18,274 nucleotides of DNA, taken from the NCBI GenBank assembly GCA_050699035.1, contig JBOHDE010000065.1, forward strand, positions 1 through 18,274, in the 5' to 3' direction. Each line of letters opens with the position of its first letter. Position 1 is the stretch's first letter. Shown here in pieces: positions 1-8,018 of the stretch. Both the position numbers and the translations under genes were made by a program. The notes below the pieces were generated by a model that worked only from the letters and a program-made list of their open reading frames with translations, ran no database searches and was not told the DNA's origin. This DNA comes from WHTB01 sp050699035 (GTDB taxonomy: Bacteria > Actinomycetota > Actinomycetes > Propionibacteriales > Nocardioidaceae).

Positions 1-292
1 TCACCTGCCAGATCGCTCCGACCATGATCGCGATCAGCGGCACGGTGACGAGACGGGTGAACAGTCCGACGATCAGCAGCACACCGCCGACACCCTCGGC
101 GATCGTCATCAGCCAGGCGACGAGCTCTGGCTGCGGTACGCCGATGCTGACGAGTACCGGCTCGAAGTTTTCGACCCCGTCGTCGTACTTCTGCCAGCCG
201 TGCGCGGCGAACACCAGTCCGACGCCGACGCGCAGCAGCAGTGGCCCGAGATCAGCGGTCTTGCCCAGCGGGGACGAACCAACGGCTCTCAT
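1..292 (-). CDS. DoxX family membrane protein (C-terminus cut by window edge)
   Basis: The first 97 codons of a DoxX-type small integral membrane protein are present, and the rest lies beyond the window. The N-terminal segment carries the family hallmark, LLLRVGVGLVFAAHGWQK at about residues 18-35, followed by a hydrophobic stretch (IAEGVGGVLLIVGLFTRL) and a third one at the edge. DoxX proteins are four-helix membrane proteins; some take part in thiosulfate oxidation or in a membrane oxidoreductase complex with SodA and a thioredoxin-like partner, but most have no known role. The ATG at 290-292 is preceded on the minus strand by GGAGGA (297-302) at about 5 nt, which fixes the start. It lies 92 bp downstream of ppk on the same strand and may share its transcript. 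The family call is firm; the function is not known. Confidence 0.8.
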   Translation of the reverse strand, partial: MRAVGSSPLGKTADLGPLLLRVGVGLVFAAHGWQKYDDGVENFEPVLVSIGVPQPELVAWLMTIAEGVGGVLLIVGLFTRLVTVPLIAIMVGAIWQV

Positions 293-384
293 GAGGTCCT
301 CCAACTCTCCGCGGCCCGGAGGCCGCATCGGCCAGGTGCGCCGTCAAGCATCCCGTACCCAGATGAGAGCGCTGACGAACTCGC

Positions 385-2532
385 TCAGCGAGGGCTGCCG
401 AGCGCTTCGCGACGCTGCCGGCTGGACTCGATCAGGGCCGACTGGACGTCGACCAGCGGCTGGCCGTCGTCGTCGTGGGTGCGCAGCGCCCAGTCGCCGT
501 CGCCGTCGAGATGCCACGACGCCGAGCGGTCCGACAGGCCACGGTCGAGCAGGGCGCCGAGCTCACCGGTGTTGGCGTCGCCCGGGACCTGCACGAGCAC
601 CTCGACCCGGCGGTCGAGGTTGCGGTGCATCAGGTCGGCCGAGCCGATCCACACCTCGGGCTCGCCACCGTTCTCGAACCAGAACACCCGGCTGTGCTCG
701 AGAAAACGGCCGAGCACGCTGCGTACCCGGATGTTGTCCGACAGCCCGGGCACCCCCGGCTGCAGCGCGCAGATGCCCCGTACCCACAGGTCGACGGGCA
801 CGCCGGCGAGCGAGGCTCGGTACAGCGCGTCGATGATGCCCTCGTCCACGAGGGAGTTGAGCTTCATGCGTACGCGGGCCGGCCGTCCCGCGCCATGGTG
901 CTGGACCTCCCGCTCGACCCGCTCGACGATGCCCGACCGCACTGCGGTCGGGGCGACCAGCAGTCGCTCGTACGACGACGGCCGGGCGAACCCGGACAGG
1001 TGGTTGAACAGCCGCGACAGGTCGTCGGTGATCCGGGAGTCCGAGGTGAGCAGGCCGAGATCCTCGTACGTGCGGGCGGTCTTGGGGTTGTAGTTGCCGG
1101 TGCCGATGTGGGCGTAGCGGTGGATGCCGTCGGCCTCGTCGCGCACCACCAGCGCGATCTTGGAGTGGGTCTTCAGCCCGACCAGCCCGTAGACGACGTG
1201 GCAGCCGGCCTCCTCCAGCTTGCGTGCCCAGCGGATGTTGGCCTGCTCGTCGAACCGAGCCTTGATCTCGACCAGCACCAGCACCTGCTTGCCGGCCTCG
1301 GCGGCGTCGATCAGCGCGTCGATGATCGGTGAGTCGCCGGATGTCCGGTACAGCGTCATCTTGATCGCCAGGACCGACGGGTCGGCGGCGGTCTGCTCGA
1401 TGAAGCGCTGCACGCTGGTGGAGAACGAGTCGTACGGGTGGTGCACGAGGACGTCACGGCGTTTCAGCGCCGCGAACATGTCGACCGGGCTGGCGCTCTC
1501 GACCTCGGCGAGGTGCGGGTGGGTCTTCGGCACGAAGGCCGGGTACTTCAGCTCGGCCCGGTCGAGGTCGGCGAGCACGTGCAGACCGGTCAGGTCGAGC
1601 GGTCCCGGCAGGTGGTAGACCTCGGCGTCGGTGATGTCGAGCTCGGACACCAGCAACTCGAGCACGTGCGGGTCGATGGTCTCCTCGACCTCCAGTCGCA
1701 CCGGCGGGCCGAAGCGTCGTCGGAGCAGCTCCTTCTCCAATGCCTTGAGGAGGTTCTCTGCGTCGTCCTCCTCGACCTCGAGGTCCTCGTTGCGGGTCAC
1801 CCGGAAGATGTGGTGGTCGAGGACCTCCATGCCGGGGAACAGCTGGTCGAGGTGCGTCGCGATCACGTCCTCGAGCGGCACGAAGCGGCCGTCGCTCACG
1901 GCCAGGAACCGCGGGAAGTTCGGCGGGACCTTCACCCGCGCGAAGTGCTCCTTGGCGGTGTCGGGGTTGCGTACGACGACGGCGAGGTTGAGCGACAGGC
2001 CGGAGATGTACGGGAACGGGTGTGCCGGGTCGACGGCGAGAGGTGTCAGCACCGGGAAGACGCGGTCGTGGAACAGCGTCCGGGTGCTCTCCTGCTCGTC
2101 GACGGTCAGGTCGCCCCAGTGCAGGACCTCGATCGACTCCTTGCGCAGCAGCGGCACGATCTCGCTGTGCAGGAGCTCGGTCTGGCGCTGCATCAGCTGG
2201 TGGCTGCTCTCCCAGATCCGGTCGAGCTCTTCGCGCGGCAGCAGGCCGCTGACCGCACGGACGGCGACACCAGCGGCGATGCGGCGTTTCAGGCCGGCCA
2301 CCCGGACCATGAAGAACTCGTCCAGGTTGCTGGCGAAGATGGCGAGGAACCGGACCCGCTCCAGCAGCGGCAGCTCGCGGTTCTCGGCCAGGTCGAGCAC
2401 CCGCTGGTTGAACTTCAGCCAGGACAGCTCGCGGTCGAGGAACCGGTTGGCGGGCAGTGCTTCGTCCTCGAGGTCGGCGTACGGCGGTTCGACGTCGTAC
2501 GCGTCAGTGCCTACCGGGGACTCGACGCTCAT
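385..2532 (-). CDS. ppk: Polyphosphate kinase 1 (PPK1)
   Basis: This 715-aa protein reversibly transfers the ATP gamma-phosphate to inorganic polyphosphate. The N domain begins with RFLDRELSWLKFNQRVL (30-46), followed by FASNLDEFFMVRVAGL (66-81). The two catalytic phospholipase-D-like domains are clear. The autophosphorylated histidine is H456 in GLKTHSK, and the second catalytic histidine is H613 in FLEHSR. Their 157-residue spacing equals that of E. coli H435 and H592. HIGTGNYNPKTARTYEDLG (475-493) and SADLMHRNLDRRVEV (631-645) are typical. The length suits the family. No Shine-Dalgarno is visible before the ATG; CACGAT lies 6 nt upstream, so the mRNA may be leaderless. The gene diverges from the alpha/beta hydrolase across 112 bp. 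Actinobacterial ppk genes are often phosphate-regulated, but I could not find a convincing PHO box. Confidence 0.97.
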   Translation of the reverse strand: MSVESPVGTDAYDVEPPYADLEDEALPANRFLDRELSWLKFNQRVLDLAENRELPLLERVRFLAIFASNLDEFFMVRVAGLKRRIAAGVAVRAVSGLLPREELDRIWESSHQLMQRQTELLHSEIVPLLRKESIEVLHWGDLTVDEQESTRTLFHDRVFPVLTPLAVDPAHPFPYISGLSLNLAVVVRNPDTAKEHFARVKVPPNFPRFLAVSDGRFVPLEDVIATHLDQLFPGMEVLDHHIFRVTRNEDLEVEEDDAENLLKALEKELLRRRFGPPVRLEVEETIDPHVLELLVSELDITDAEVYHLPGPLDLTGLHVLADLDRAELKYPAFVPKTHPHLAEVESASPVDMFAALKRRDVLVHHPYDSFSTSVQRFIEQTAADPSVLAIKMTLYRTSGDSPIIDALIDAAEAGKQVLVLVEIKARFDEQANIRWARKLEEAGCHVVYGLVGLKTHSKIALVVRDEADGIHRYAHIGTGNYNPKTARTYEDLGLLTSDSRITDDLSRLFNHLSGFARPSSYERLLVAPTAVRSGIVERVEREVQHHGAGRPARVRMKLNSLVDEGIIDALYRASLAGVPVDLWVRGICALQPGVPGLSDNIRVRSVLGRFLEHSRVFWFENGGEPEVWIGSADLMHRNLDRRVEVLVQVPGDANTGELGALLDRGLSDRSASWHLDGDGDWALRTHDDDGQPLVDVQSALIESSRQRREALGSPR

Positions 2533-2644
2533 GCGCCAATCGTGACACGGCTCGGTGAACGCCAGGTGGCGAAGCCTGGCCGCTCCCGCCCGCGTGCCCG
2601 CCCACCTGCCCGGCCGGGGCTACCAGCAGGTAGGTTTGAGCACC

Positions 2645-3694
2645 GTGACCGACATCGTCCAGCGGCTCGAGGACGCCTGGCGCAAGGCCGAAGGCCCGGC
2701 GCTGCGGGCCACCCTCGCCCTGCCCGACCGTGCCCTCACCGCCGTCACCGGCCGCCGCGTCGTATCGCAGGGCCAGACCCTCGACCCCGAGATGCGGGCC
2801 ACCCTGCAGCTCGAGCGGCTGGCCCGGGAGCCGAAGATCGAGGACCTCCCCCTGCCGGCCGGCCGCGCGGCGGTGGTCCGGCAGGCGATCACCGCCGGCG
2901 GCAGGCACAAAATCGGCGAGGTCCGTGACGTCGTCGTGGCCGAGGGACAGGACGCTCGGTTGTACGTGCCGCGCGACGCCGCGCCGACGACCGCGCTGCT
3001 GATGTTCGTGCACGGAGGCGGCTTCGCGTACGGCAGCCTCGACTCGCATGATGCGCCGTGCCGCTACCTCGCCGAGCGAGCCGGTGTCCGCGTCTTGTCG
3101 GTCGAGTACCGGCTCGCGCCGGAGCACCCGTACCCGGCCGGCCTCGACGACGTCGTCAGGGCGTACCAGTACCTGCTCGAGCACACCGCGGAGCTGGGTG
3201 CGGACCCGGAGCGGATCGCCGTCGGCGGCGACAGCGCGGGCGGCAACCTGTCGGCGGCGCTGTGCCTGCGGGCGCGGGAGGAGGGCCTGCCGCAGCCGCG
3301 ACTGCAGGTGTTGGCCTACCCCGGCACCGACTTCAGCCAGGAGCTCCCGTCCCGGCTCGAGTACGCCGAGGGCTTCTACATGACCAAGGCGATGATCGAC
3401 CGCTGCCGGGCGGCGTACCTCCCGGACGGTGCCGACCTGACTGACCCCTTCCTCAGCCCGCTGCAGGCCAAGGACCTGAGCGGCCTCGCGCCGGCGTACG
3501 TTGCGACGGCGGGGTTCGACCCGCTGCGCGACGAGGGCGAGGCGTACGCACGGCGGCTGAGCGACGACGGCGTGCAGGTCGAGATGACACGGCATCCCGG
3601 GCTGATCCACGGCTTCGTCAACATGGTGGGCGTCAGCTCGGCGGCCCGGTCGGCCGTCGACGGCATCGTCGCCCAGCTCCGCCACCGCCTCTGA
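2645..3694 (+). CDS. Alpha/beta hydrolase of the hormone-sensitive lipase family (esterase)
   Basis: This 349-aa protein is probably a cytoplasmic carboxylesterase/lipase of family IV. The oxyanion-hole motif HGGGFAYGS is at 123-131. The nucleophile serine is S197 in GGDSAGG, the acid is D292 in FDPLRDEG, and the base is H322 in HPGLIHGF. A roughly 110-residue cap region precedes the motif, as in this family. I chose the GTG at 2645: a hexamer TAGGTT (2631-2636) lies 8 nt upstream, which fits a leaderless start, and AGGTAGG could also serve as a weak ribosome site. An ATG at 2555 would add 30 proline/arginine-rich residues and run into the ppk promoter, so I rejected it. The natural substrate cannot be read from the sequence. 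A 44-bp palindrome starts 18 nt after its stop codon. Confidence 0.9.
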   Translation: MTDIVQRLEDAWRKAEGPALRATLALPDRALTAVTGRRVVSQGQTLDPEMRATLQLERLAREPKIEDLPLPAGRAAVVRQAITAGGRHKIGEVRDVVVAEGQDARLYVPRDAAPTTALLMFVHGGGFAYGSLDSHDAPCRYLAERAGVRVLSVEYRLAPEHPYPAGLDDVVRAYQYLLEHTAELGADPERIAVGGDSAGGNLSAALCLRAREEGLPQPRLQVLAYPGTDFSQELPSRLEYAEGFYMTKAMIDRCRAAYLPDGADLTDPFLSPLQAKDLSGLAPAYVATAGFDPLRDEGEAYARRLSDDGVQVEMTRHPGLIHGFVNMVGVSSAARSAVDGIVAQLRHRL

Positions 3695-3712
3695 CACACC
3701 GGTCCCCTCGAC

Positions 3713-3756
3713 TTGTCAGACAGTTCGTGCGCTATGCCGCTCGAACTGTCTGACAA
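3713..3756. repeat. 44-bp palindromic element, copy 1
   Basis: A 19-nt arm (3713-3731, beginning TTGTCAGACAGTTCG), a 6-nt centre CTATGC and a complementary 19-nt arm (3738-3756) with one mismatch form a near-perfect stem-loop. The same 44-bp element recurs at 4754-4797 and 15267-15310 in the same orientation, and the left arm is identical in all three. The ends, TGTCAGACA and TGTCTGACA, are themselves odd palindromes. Copy 1 starts 18 nt after the hydrolase stop. It could act as a transcription terminator, but no U-run follows, and the conservation of primary sequence is more than a terminator needs. Confidence 0.9.
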
Positions 3757-3815
3757 CTCGGGCGGCTGTGGATGACGCCAGCGCGGGCACGGCGTTCTTT
3801 GCCACGCTGCGGTGC

Positions 3816-4748
3816 ATGACGGGTGGCGAGGACGAGCGGCCGTACCTCTTGGGCGTGGCTCAAGATGGCGTCGTGTCACGGGCGCAGCTCGACGTGTTGG
3901 GCGTGACGCGCTGGCGCATCCGTGACGAGGTGCGAGCCCGACGCTGGCGGCTCGTGGGTCGTCAGTGCGTCGTGCTGCACCGCGGTCCGCTGACCCGGGA
4001 GGCCAAGGAGTGGGTCGCCGTCCTGGAGCACGGTCAAGGCGCAGCGCTGGCCGCTCACACCGCCGCGGCTCGCTATGGCATGACCGGGTTCGACAGCGAG
4101 CTGGTCCAGATCGTCGTGCATCGCGGCGCGCGAACTCGGTCGTTCCCGTGGCTGAAGGTGCATGAGTCCCGCAGGTTCGACCCGGCGACCGACGTGCACC
4201 CGGCGCGTACCCCTCGCATCGTCAGCCTGGAGCGGGCGATCGTCGACATGGCGTGCTGGTCGCGGTCTCCTCGTCGGGCCTGCGCCATCCTCTGTGCGGC
4301 GGTCCAGCAACGGCTCACCGTCGCACCTCGCCTCCGCGACGAGCTCGACGGCGCCGGCCGGGTGCGCCACCATCGGCTGCTGCGGGCCGTGCTGACCGAC
4401 ATCGAGGGCGGCTCGCACGCGCTGTCTGAGCTCGACATGCTTGCGCTTTGTCGGCGGGCCGGGCTGCCCGAGCCGAGGCGGCAGGCGGTTCGCCGTGACG
4501 CGGCAGGGCGGCGCCGCTATCTCGACCTCGAGGTCGTGCTGGCCGACGGGACAGTTCTGGTGATCGAGGTCGACGGCGCAGCACACCTGCAGCCGCTGAC
4601 GTGGTGGGACGACCAGCTCAGGCAGAACCTCATCGTGATCGACGGGTCCAGCGTGATGCGCTTCCCGGCGGCGATCGCCCGCCTCGACCCTGGCCTGGTG
4701 ATCGACCAGCTCCGCCAGATGGCCGCCCACCACGTCCTCGCCGCGTGA
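3816..4748 (+). CDS. AbiEi-antitoxin-like N-terminal domain plus DUF559 (Vsr/PD-(D/E)XK-like) protein
   Basis: The 310-aa protein has the layout common in actinobacterial genomes. A winged-helix, AbiEi-antitoxin-like N-terminus (GVAQDGVVSRAQLDVLGVT, then RRWRLVGRQCVVLHRGPLT) is joined to a C-terminal DUF559 domain related to Vsr and PD-(D/E)XK nucleases. In that domain YLDLEV supplies the D, VIEVDG supplies the E-x-D, and WWDDQLRQN plus VMRFPA complete the core. No AbiEii toxin gene is adjacent, so it is an orphan, as such proteins usually are. The ATG at 3816 gives an N-terminus like that of relatives; a GTG at 3768 would add 16 residues. No Shine-Dalgarno supports either start. The gene is bracketed by two direct copies of the 44-bp palindrome (3713 and 4754), which suggests a cassette. 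Its biochemical role is unknown. Confidence 0.75.
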   Translation: MTGGEDERPYLLGVAQDGVVSRAQLDVLGVTRWRIRDEVRARRWRLVGRQCVVLHRGPLTREAKEWVAVLEHGQGAALAAHTAAARYGMTGFDSELVQIVVHRGARTRSFPWLKVHESRRFDPATDVHPARTPRIVSLERAIVDMACWSRSPRRACAILCAAVQQRLTVAPRLRDELDGAGRVRHHRLLRAVLTDIEGGSHALSELDMLALCRRAGLPEPRRQAVRRDAAGRRRYLDLEVVLADGTVLVIEVDGAAHLQPLTWWDDQLRQNLIVIDGSSVMRFPAAIARLDPGLVIDQLRQMAAHHVLAA

Positions 4749-4753
4749 CCGAG

Positions 4754-4797
4754 TTGTCAGACAGTTCGTGCGTTATGCCGCACGTTTCGTCTGACAA
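4754..4797. repeat. 44-bp palindromic element, copy 2
   Basis: This copy has the same length and the same 19-nt left arm as copy 1. The centre is TTATGC. The right arm keeps CGCACG and GTCTGACAA but has four changes in the middle. The stem can extend outwards by AG/CT. It fills the gap between convergent stop codons, starting 5 nt after the DUF559 gene and ending 7 nt before the mshD stop. A bidirectional terminator role would fit this place. Confidence 0.88.
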
Positions 4798-4804
4798 CTT
4801 GAGG

Positions 4805-5677
4805 TCACGGGGTACGGCGGTACAGCACGTCGGTGTCGAAGTGCTCGAAGCCGAGTCGGGTGTAGACGGCGACGGCCGGCGCGTTGTCCGCCTCGACGTA
4901 CAGCCGCACCGACGTCAGGCCGGAGGCCCGGAGATGCCGCAGGCCCTCCAGCGTCAGCGCCTTGCCGAGACCCAGCCCCTGTGCCGACGGCGACACACCC
5001 ACGACGTACACCTCGCCGAACGGCGCACCTGGACCACGGCCGTGCACCTTCGTCCAGTGGAAGCCGAGCAGGTCGAGGCCGCGCACCGCGACGAACAGCC
5101 CGGCCGGGTCGAACCACGGCTCCGCCATCCGCCGGTGCAGGTTGTCCAACGTCATCGTGCCCTGCTCGGGGTGGCCGGCGAACGCCGCGGCGTTCACGTC
5201 GACGATCGCCATCTCGTCTCCCGCCGCGAAGGTCCGGATCGTCACGCCCTCGGGCACCGCCGGCGTCGGCAGCGCGGTGGTGAGGTCCCGGCGCATCTTC
5301 CACAGCTCGCGTACGACGCTGAAGCCGAGCAGGCTGGCGAGCTGGGCGGCGCCCGGGTGCCGGCCGTGTGCCCACAGGCTGAGCGCGGATGGAGCGGCGA
5401 GGTCGACCAGCTGCTTGACCAGGTCGCCACCGATGCCACGCCGTCGGTGGTCGGGATGCACGACCACCTTGGCGACGGCCTCACCGGACTTCCCGGCGCC
5501 GAGGTCGAGGTGTCCGTAGCCGACCAGCTCGCCGTCGACGAGGACCGTGACGTGGCGGACGTCGTCGTCGCCGTACTTCAGCTGCAGGAGCACCTGGTCG
5601 TCGAGGGGTGACACGCCGTCGGCCCGGGTGGCCGCGTCGGCGAGCGAGCGGACCCGGTCGAGTCCCGGATTGTTCAC
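4805..5677 (-). CDS. mshD: Mycothiol synthase (acetyl-CoA:Cys-GlcN-Ins acetyltransferase)
   Basis: MshD catalyses the last step of mycothiol synthesis, acetylating the cysteine amine of Cys-GlcN-Ins in the cytoplasm. The 290-aa protein has two GNAT domains in tandem. The N-terminal one carries the acetyl-CoA pyrophosphate loop VHPDHRRRGIGGDL (73-86). The C-terminal one carries VGVSPSAQGLGLGKAL (226-241) and ends with VEADNAPAVAVYTRLGFE (261-278). An N-terminal ATRADGVSPLDDQVLLQL block is typical of MshD. I chose the GTG at 5677 because TACGGT lies exactly 7 nt upstream, which fits a leaderless start, and because MshD proteins begin close to this point. An in-frame ATG at 5764 would add 29 unmatched residues. 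The gene is divergent from the 5'-nucleotidase. Confidence 0.93.
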   Translation of the reverse strand: MNNPGLDRVRSLADAATRADGVSPLDDQVLLQLKYGDDDVRHVTVLVDGELVGYGHLDLGAGKSGEAVAKVVVHPDHRRRGIGGDLVKQLVDLAAPSALSLWAHGRHPGAAQLASLLGFSVVRELWKMRRDLTTALPTPAVPEGVTIRTFAAGDEMAIVDVNAAAFAGHPEQGTMTLDNLHRRMAEPWFDPAGLFVAVRGLDLLGFHWTKVHGRGPGAPFGEVYVVGVSPSAQGLGLGKALTLEGLRHLRASGLTSVRLYVEADNAPAVAVYTRLGFEHFDTDVLYRRTP

Positions 5678-5684
5678 GGAGACC

Positions 5685-5690
5685 ACCGTA
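5685..5690 (-). promoter_or_regulatory. -10 element of a leaderless mshD promoter
   Basis: On the minus strand TACGGT is followed by 7 nt (GGTCTCC) and then the GTG start, so transcription would begin at or next to the start codon. The same spacing is seen at several other genes here. No clear -35 is visible. Confidence 0.5.
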
Positions 5691-5780
5691 AACGTTATGA
5701 AGTTCTGTTCCCCGACGGCCTCTTGGTCGAGTACGTTCCGCAGGTCAACCGACTTCGGGTCCATCGAGGAGCGTCAGACC

Positions 5781-7541
5781 ATGACCGGACTCCCCAGCGG
5801 ACGACTCGTCCGCCGTGCGGCAGCACTCGCCGCCGCCGTCTCGCTGTGTTCCCTCTCCATCGGATCGATGGAAGGTGCCAGCGCCGACAAACGCAAGCCC
5901 GCCAAGCAGCTCGAGCTGCAGGTGCTGTCTATCAACGACTTCCACGGCAACCTGGAGCCGATCCCGGCCACCAGCTCGTCCGGCCGGGTCAACCAGACCC
6001 CGGCCGGCGGCGTGGAGTTCCTCTCGACCCACCTCGACCTGCTCCGCGACCAGGCGGAGGACCGTGGTGCTGAGTCGGTGACCGTGGCCGCCGGCGACCT
6101 GATCGGTGCGTCGCCGCTGCTGTCGGCCGCGTTCCACGACGAGCCGACGATCGAGGCGATGAACCAGGTCGGCCTCGAGGTGGCCTCCGTCGGCAACCAC
6201 GAGTTCGACGAGGGTTGGCGCGAGCTGGTCCGGATGCAGCGTGGCGGCTGCCTGCCCGACGGCGACGGGGCCGACAACCAGAACTCCTGCCCCGACCCGG
6301 AGGAGCCGTTCCGCGGAGCCGACTTCCAGTACCTCGCGGCGAACGTCTTCCATGTGGACAGCGGCCGCAACGTGCTGCCCGCGGTGGAGATCAAGAAGTA
6401 CGGCAAGACCGAGGTCGCCTTCATCGGCATGACGCTCGAGGACACCCCCAACATCGTCACCAAGGCCGGTGTCGAGGGCCTGGAGTTCACCGACGAGGTC
6501 GAGACCGCCAACGCCCTGGTCGCGGACCTGAAGGACGACGGCGTCGAGACGATCGTCACGCTGATCCACGAGGGCGGCTTCCCGGCCGACCCGACGGCGT
6601 TCAACTCCTGCCCGGGCATCTCCGGCCCGATCGTGGACATCAACGCGGGCCTGTCCGCCGAGATCGACGCGGTCATCACCGGCCACACCCATCAGGGCTA
6701 CAACTGCGCCCTGCCCGACCCGGAGGGCAACGAGCGGCTGGTCACGAGCGCCTTCTCGTTCGGCCGGCTGGTCACCGAGGTCGACCTGACCATCGACACC
6801 AAGACCGGTGACGCCCAGCGTGACCTGACCACGGCCAACAACACCATCGTGACCCGCGACGTCGCGAAGGACGGCGTGCTCACCGCGCTGATCGCCAAGC
6901 ACAAGGAGCTGGTCGCGCCGATCGCCAATGAGGTGATCGGCCACCTCAGCACCCCGTCGGTCACGCGTACGGCGGACGACTCCGCCGAGTCTGCCCTCGG
7001 CAACCTGGTCGCCGACGCGCAGAAGGCCGATGCATCCCTGCTCGAAGGCGGAGCCGCACCGGAGATCGCGTTCATGAACCCCGGCGGCATCCGTGCCGAC
7101 CTGCTGGCGAACGCCGCGGGCGAGGTGACGTACGAGGCGGCGTTCACCACGCAGCCCTTCAACAACTTCGACGTCGCGATGGATATGACGGGTGCGCAGG
7201 TCCTGGCGCTGCTCGAGCAGCAGTGGTCCGGGGTCAACCAGGGGTCGCCGAAGGTGCTGCAGGTCTCCGGGATCGAGTACACCTGGGACCAGAGCAACGC
7301 CGCGGGCGCCAAGGTGGTCCCGGGCACGGTGCTGGTCAACGGTGAGCCGCTCGACCAGGCGCGCACGTACCGGGTCACCGCGAACTCGTTCCTGTCCGAC
7401 GGCGGAGACGGGTTCTCGGTGTTCGCCGACGCGACCAACAAGTACTTCGGTGGTCTCGACATCGACGCGCTGGCGGCCTTCCTGCAGGCCAACGACCCGT
7501 ACACCCCTGTCGCGCAGGACCGGATCGACGTCCAGCCTTAA
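5781..7541 (+). CDS. Secreted bifunctional metallophosphatase / 5'-nucleotidase
   Basis: The 586-aa exported enzyme removes phosphate from extracellular nucleotides. A signal peptide covers about residues 1-35, with basic RRAA, a hydrophobic core and a probable cut after GASA. The calcineurin-like metallophosphatase domain shows the dimetal ligands in order: D53 and H55 in INDFHGN, D106 in AGDLIGASP, N139 and H140 in VGNHEFDEG, H263 in LIHEGG, and H302 and H304 in TGHTHQ. The C-terminal 5'-nucleotidase domain has FMNPGGIRADLL (431-442), TTQPFNN (456-462) and SDGGDGFSVF (539-548). There is no LPXTG or C-terminal membrane helix, so it is probably released or loosely bound. The ATG at 5781 has GAGGAG about 8 nt upstream. 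A strong terminator follows. In Streptomyces the homologue is part of the phosphate regulon; I saw no clear PHO box here. Confidence 0.93.
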   Translation: MTGLPSGRLVRRAAALAAAVSLCSLSIGSMEGASADKRKPAKQLELQVLSINDFHGNLEPIPATSSSGRVNQTPAGGVEFLSTHLDLLRDQAEDRGAESVTVAAGDLIGASPLLSAAFHDEPTIEAMNQVGLEVASVGNHEFDEGWRELVRMQRGGCLPDGDGADNQNSCPDPEEPFRGADFQYLAANVFHVDSGRNVLPAVEIKKYGKTEVAFIGMTLEDTPNIVTKAGVEGLEFTDEVETANALVADLKDDGVETIVTLIHEGGFPADPTAFNSCPGISGPIVDINAGLSAEIDAVITGHTHQGYNCALPDPEGNERLVTSAFSFGRLVTEVDLTIDTKTGDAQRDLTTANNTIVTRDVAKDGVLTALIAKHKELVAPIANEVIGHLSTPSVTRTADDSAESALGNLVADAQKADASLLEGGAAPEIAFMNPGGIRADLLANAAGEVTYEAAFTTQPFNNFDVAMDMTGAQVLALLEQQWSGVNQGSPKVLQVSGIEYTWDQSNAAGAKVVPGTVLVNGEPLDQARTYRVTANSFLSDGGDGFSVFADATNKYFGGLDIDALAAFLQANDPYTPVAQDRIDVQP

Positions 7542-7555
7542 CCGGCGGGGTCGGC

Positions 7556-7590
7556 GCCGCCCCTGAGACGAGCACCGTCTCGGGGGCGGC
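7556..7590 (+). terminator. Strong stem-loop terminator after the 5'-nucleotidase
   Basis: A 15-nt arm (7556-7570) pairs with 7576-7590 around the 5-nt loop AGCAC. All positions pair if one G-U is allowed. It is followed by GTTGTT and starts 14 nt after the stop codon. It has no long U-run, as is usual in high-GC actinobacteria. Confidence 0.85.
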
Positions 7591-7605
7591 GTTGTTCGGC
7601 CGGGC

Positions 7606-7635
7606 TTCAGCGCGTCGTCACGCCTCCGTTACGGT
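7606..7635 (+). promoter_or_regulatory. Possible promoter for the small membrane protein
   Basis: TTCAGC (7606-7611) and TACGGT (7630-7635) are 18 nt apart, in the gap between the terminator and the next plus-strand gene. The -35 match is poor (3 of 6), so this is only a candidate. Confidence 0.25.
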
Positions 7636-7718
7636 GTTGGCCCACACTCAGGAGTGCGTACGGGTTTCAGGTGCGCGTCGACGGGGCAACGCTTCGAGGA
7701 AGGAGGCGCCGGCCAGAC

Positions 7719-8018
7719 GTGCCGGTCGCATACATGCCACCCTTGCTTATCATCGCCCTGGTCCCGCTGGTGCCGTTGTCGTGTCTCGGCCTGGTGCTCT
7801 GGCTCGACCACCTCGAAGAAACCCTCGACCGTGACGTGCAGCGCCGTCAGCGACCACGCTCTCGGGCCGGCGCCGTCCGTGCCTCCGCGCCCGAGCCGTC
7901 GGGCCCTGGCTCGGAGTCTGCGTCCACGGTTGTCTCGTCGCCCGTCGTGGTGTCGTCGCTCTCGGTGTCGGTCGGTCCCGACGTACCCGCTCCCGCCGGC
8001 GGCAGCACGAACCGGTAG
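7719..8018 (+). CDS. Small single-pass membrane protein of unknown function
   Basis: This predicted 99-aa protein starts at a GTG with AGGAAGGAGG 12 nt upstream, a slightly long spacing. Residues 6-30 form one hydrophobic helix (LLIIALVPLVPLSCLGLVLWL), followed by HLEETLDRDVQRRQR, which looks like a cytoplasmic amphipathic segment. The remainder is a Ser/Val/Pro-rich tail that reads antisense through the last 172 bp of glnR. Codons in the first half end mostly in G or C, as in real genes of this genome. The tail could be an artefact of the high-GC antisense frame. I do not recognise a named family. An ATG at 7734 is an alternative start. Confidence 0.5.
   Translation: MPVAYMPPLLIIALVPLVPLSCLGLVLWLDHLEETLDRDVQRRQRPRSRAGAVRASAPEPSGPGSESASTVVSSPVVVSSLSVSVGPDVPAPAGGSTNR

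Noticed and set aside
311..326. Small hairpin GCGGCC-CGGA-GGCCGC between ppk and the DoxX gene
   Set aside because: A 6-bp stem is common by chance at this GC content and no U-run follows.
2533..2560. PHO-box-like TTCACC and GTCACG before ppk on the minus strand
   Set aside because: The TCAC cores are 13 nt apart rather than the 11-nt repeat of Streptomyces PhoP boxes, and the match to the consensus is poor.
1438..2928. Long open frames antisense to ppk, and similar long antisense frames over the other genes
   Set aside because: High GC keeps antisense frames open. The products are Arg/Pro/Ala-rich without motifs, while the opposite strand encodes well-known families.
3816..4748. Complete toxin-antitoxin or abortive-infection module
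   Set aside because: Only the AbiEi-like/DUF559 protein is present, and no nucleotidyltransferase toxin (AbiEii) gene is next to it.
3713..4797. Insertion sequence with terminal inverted repeats around the DUF559 gene
   Set aside because: The elements are in direct orientation, each is a palindrome by itself, no transposase motif is present, and no target duplication is visible.
5732..5760. Possible PHO box (GTTCC / GGTCAACCG) before the 5'-nucleotidase
   Set aside because: The two half-sites do not align at 11-nt spacing and only one resembles the consensus.
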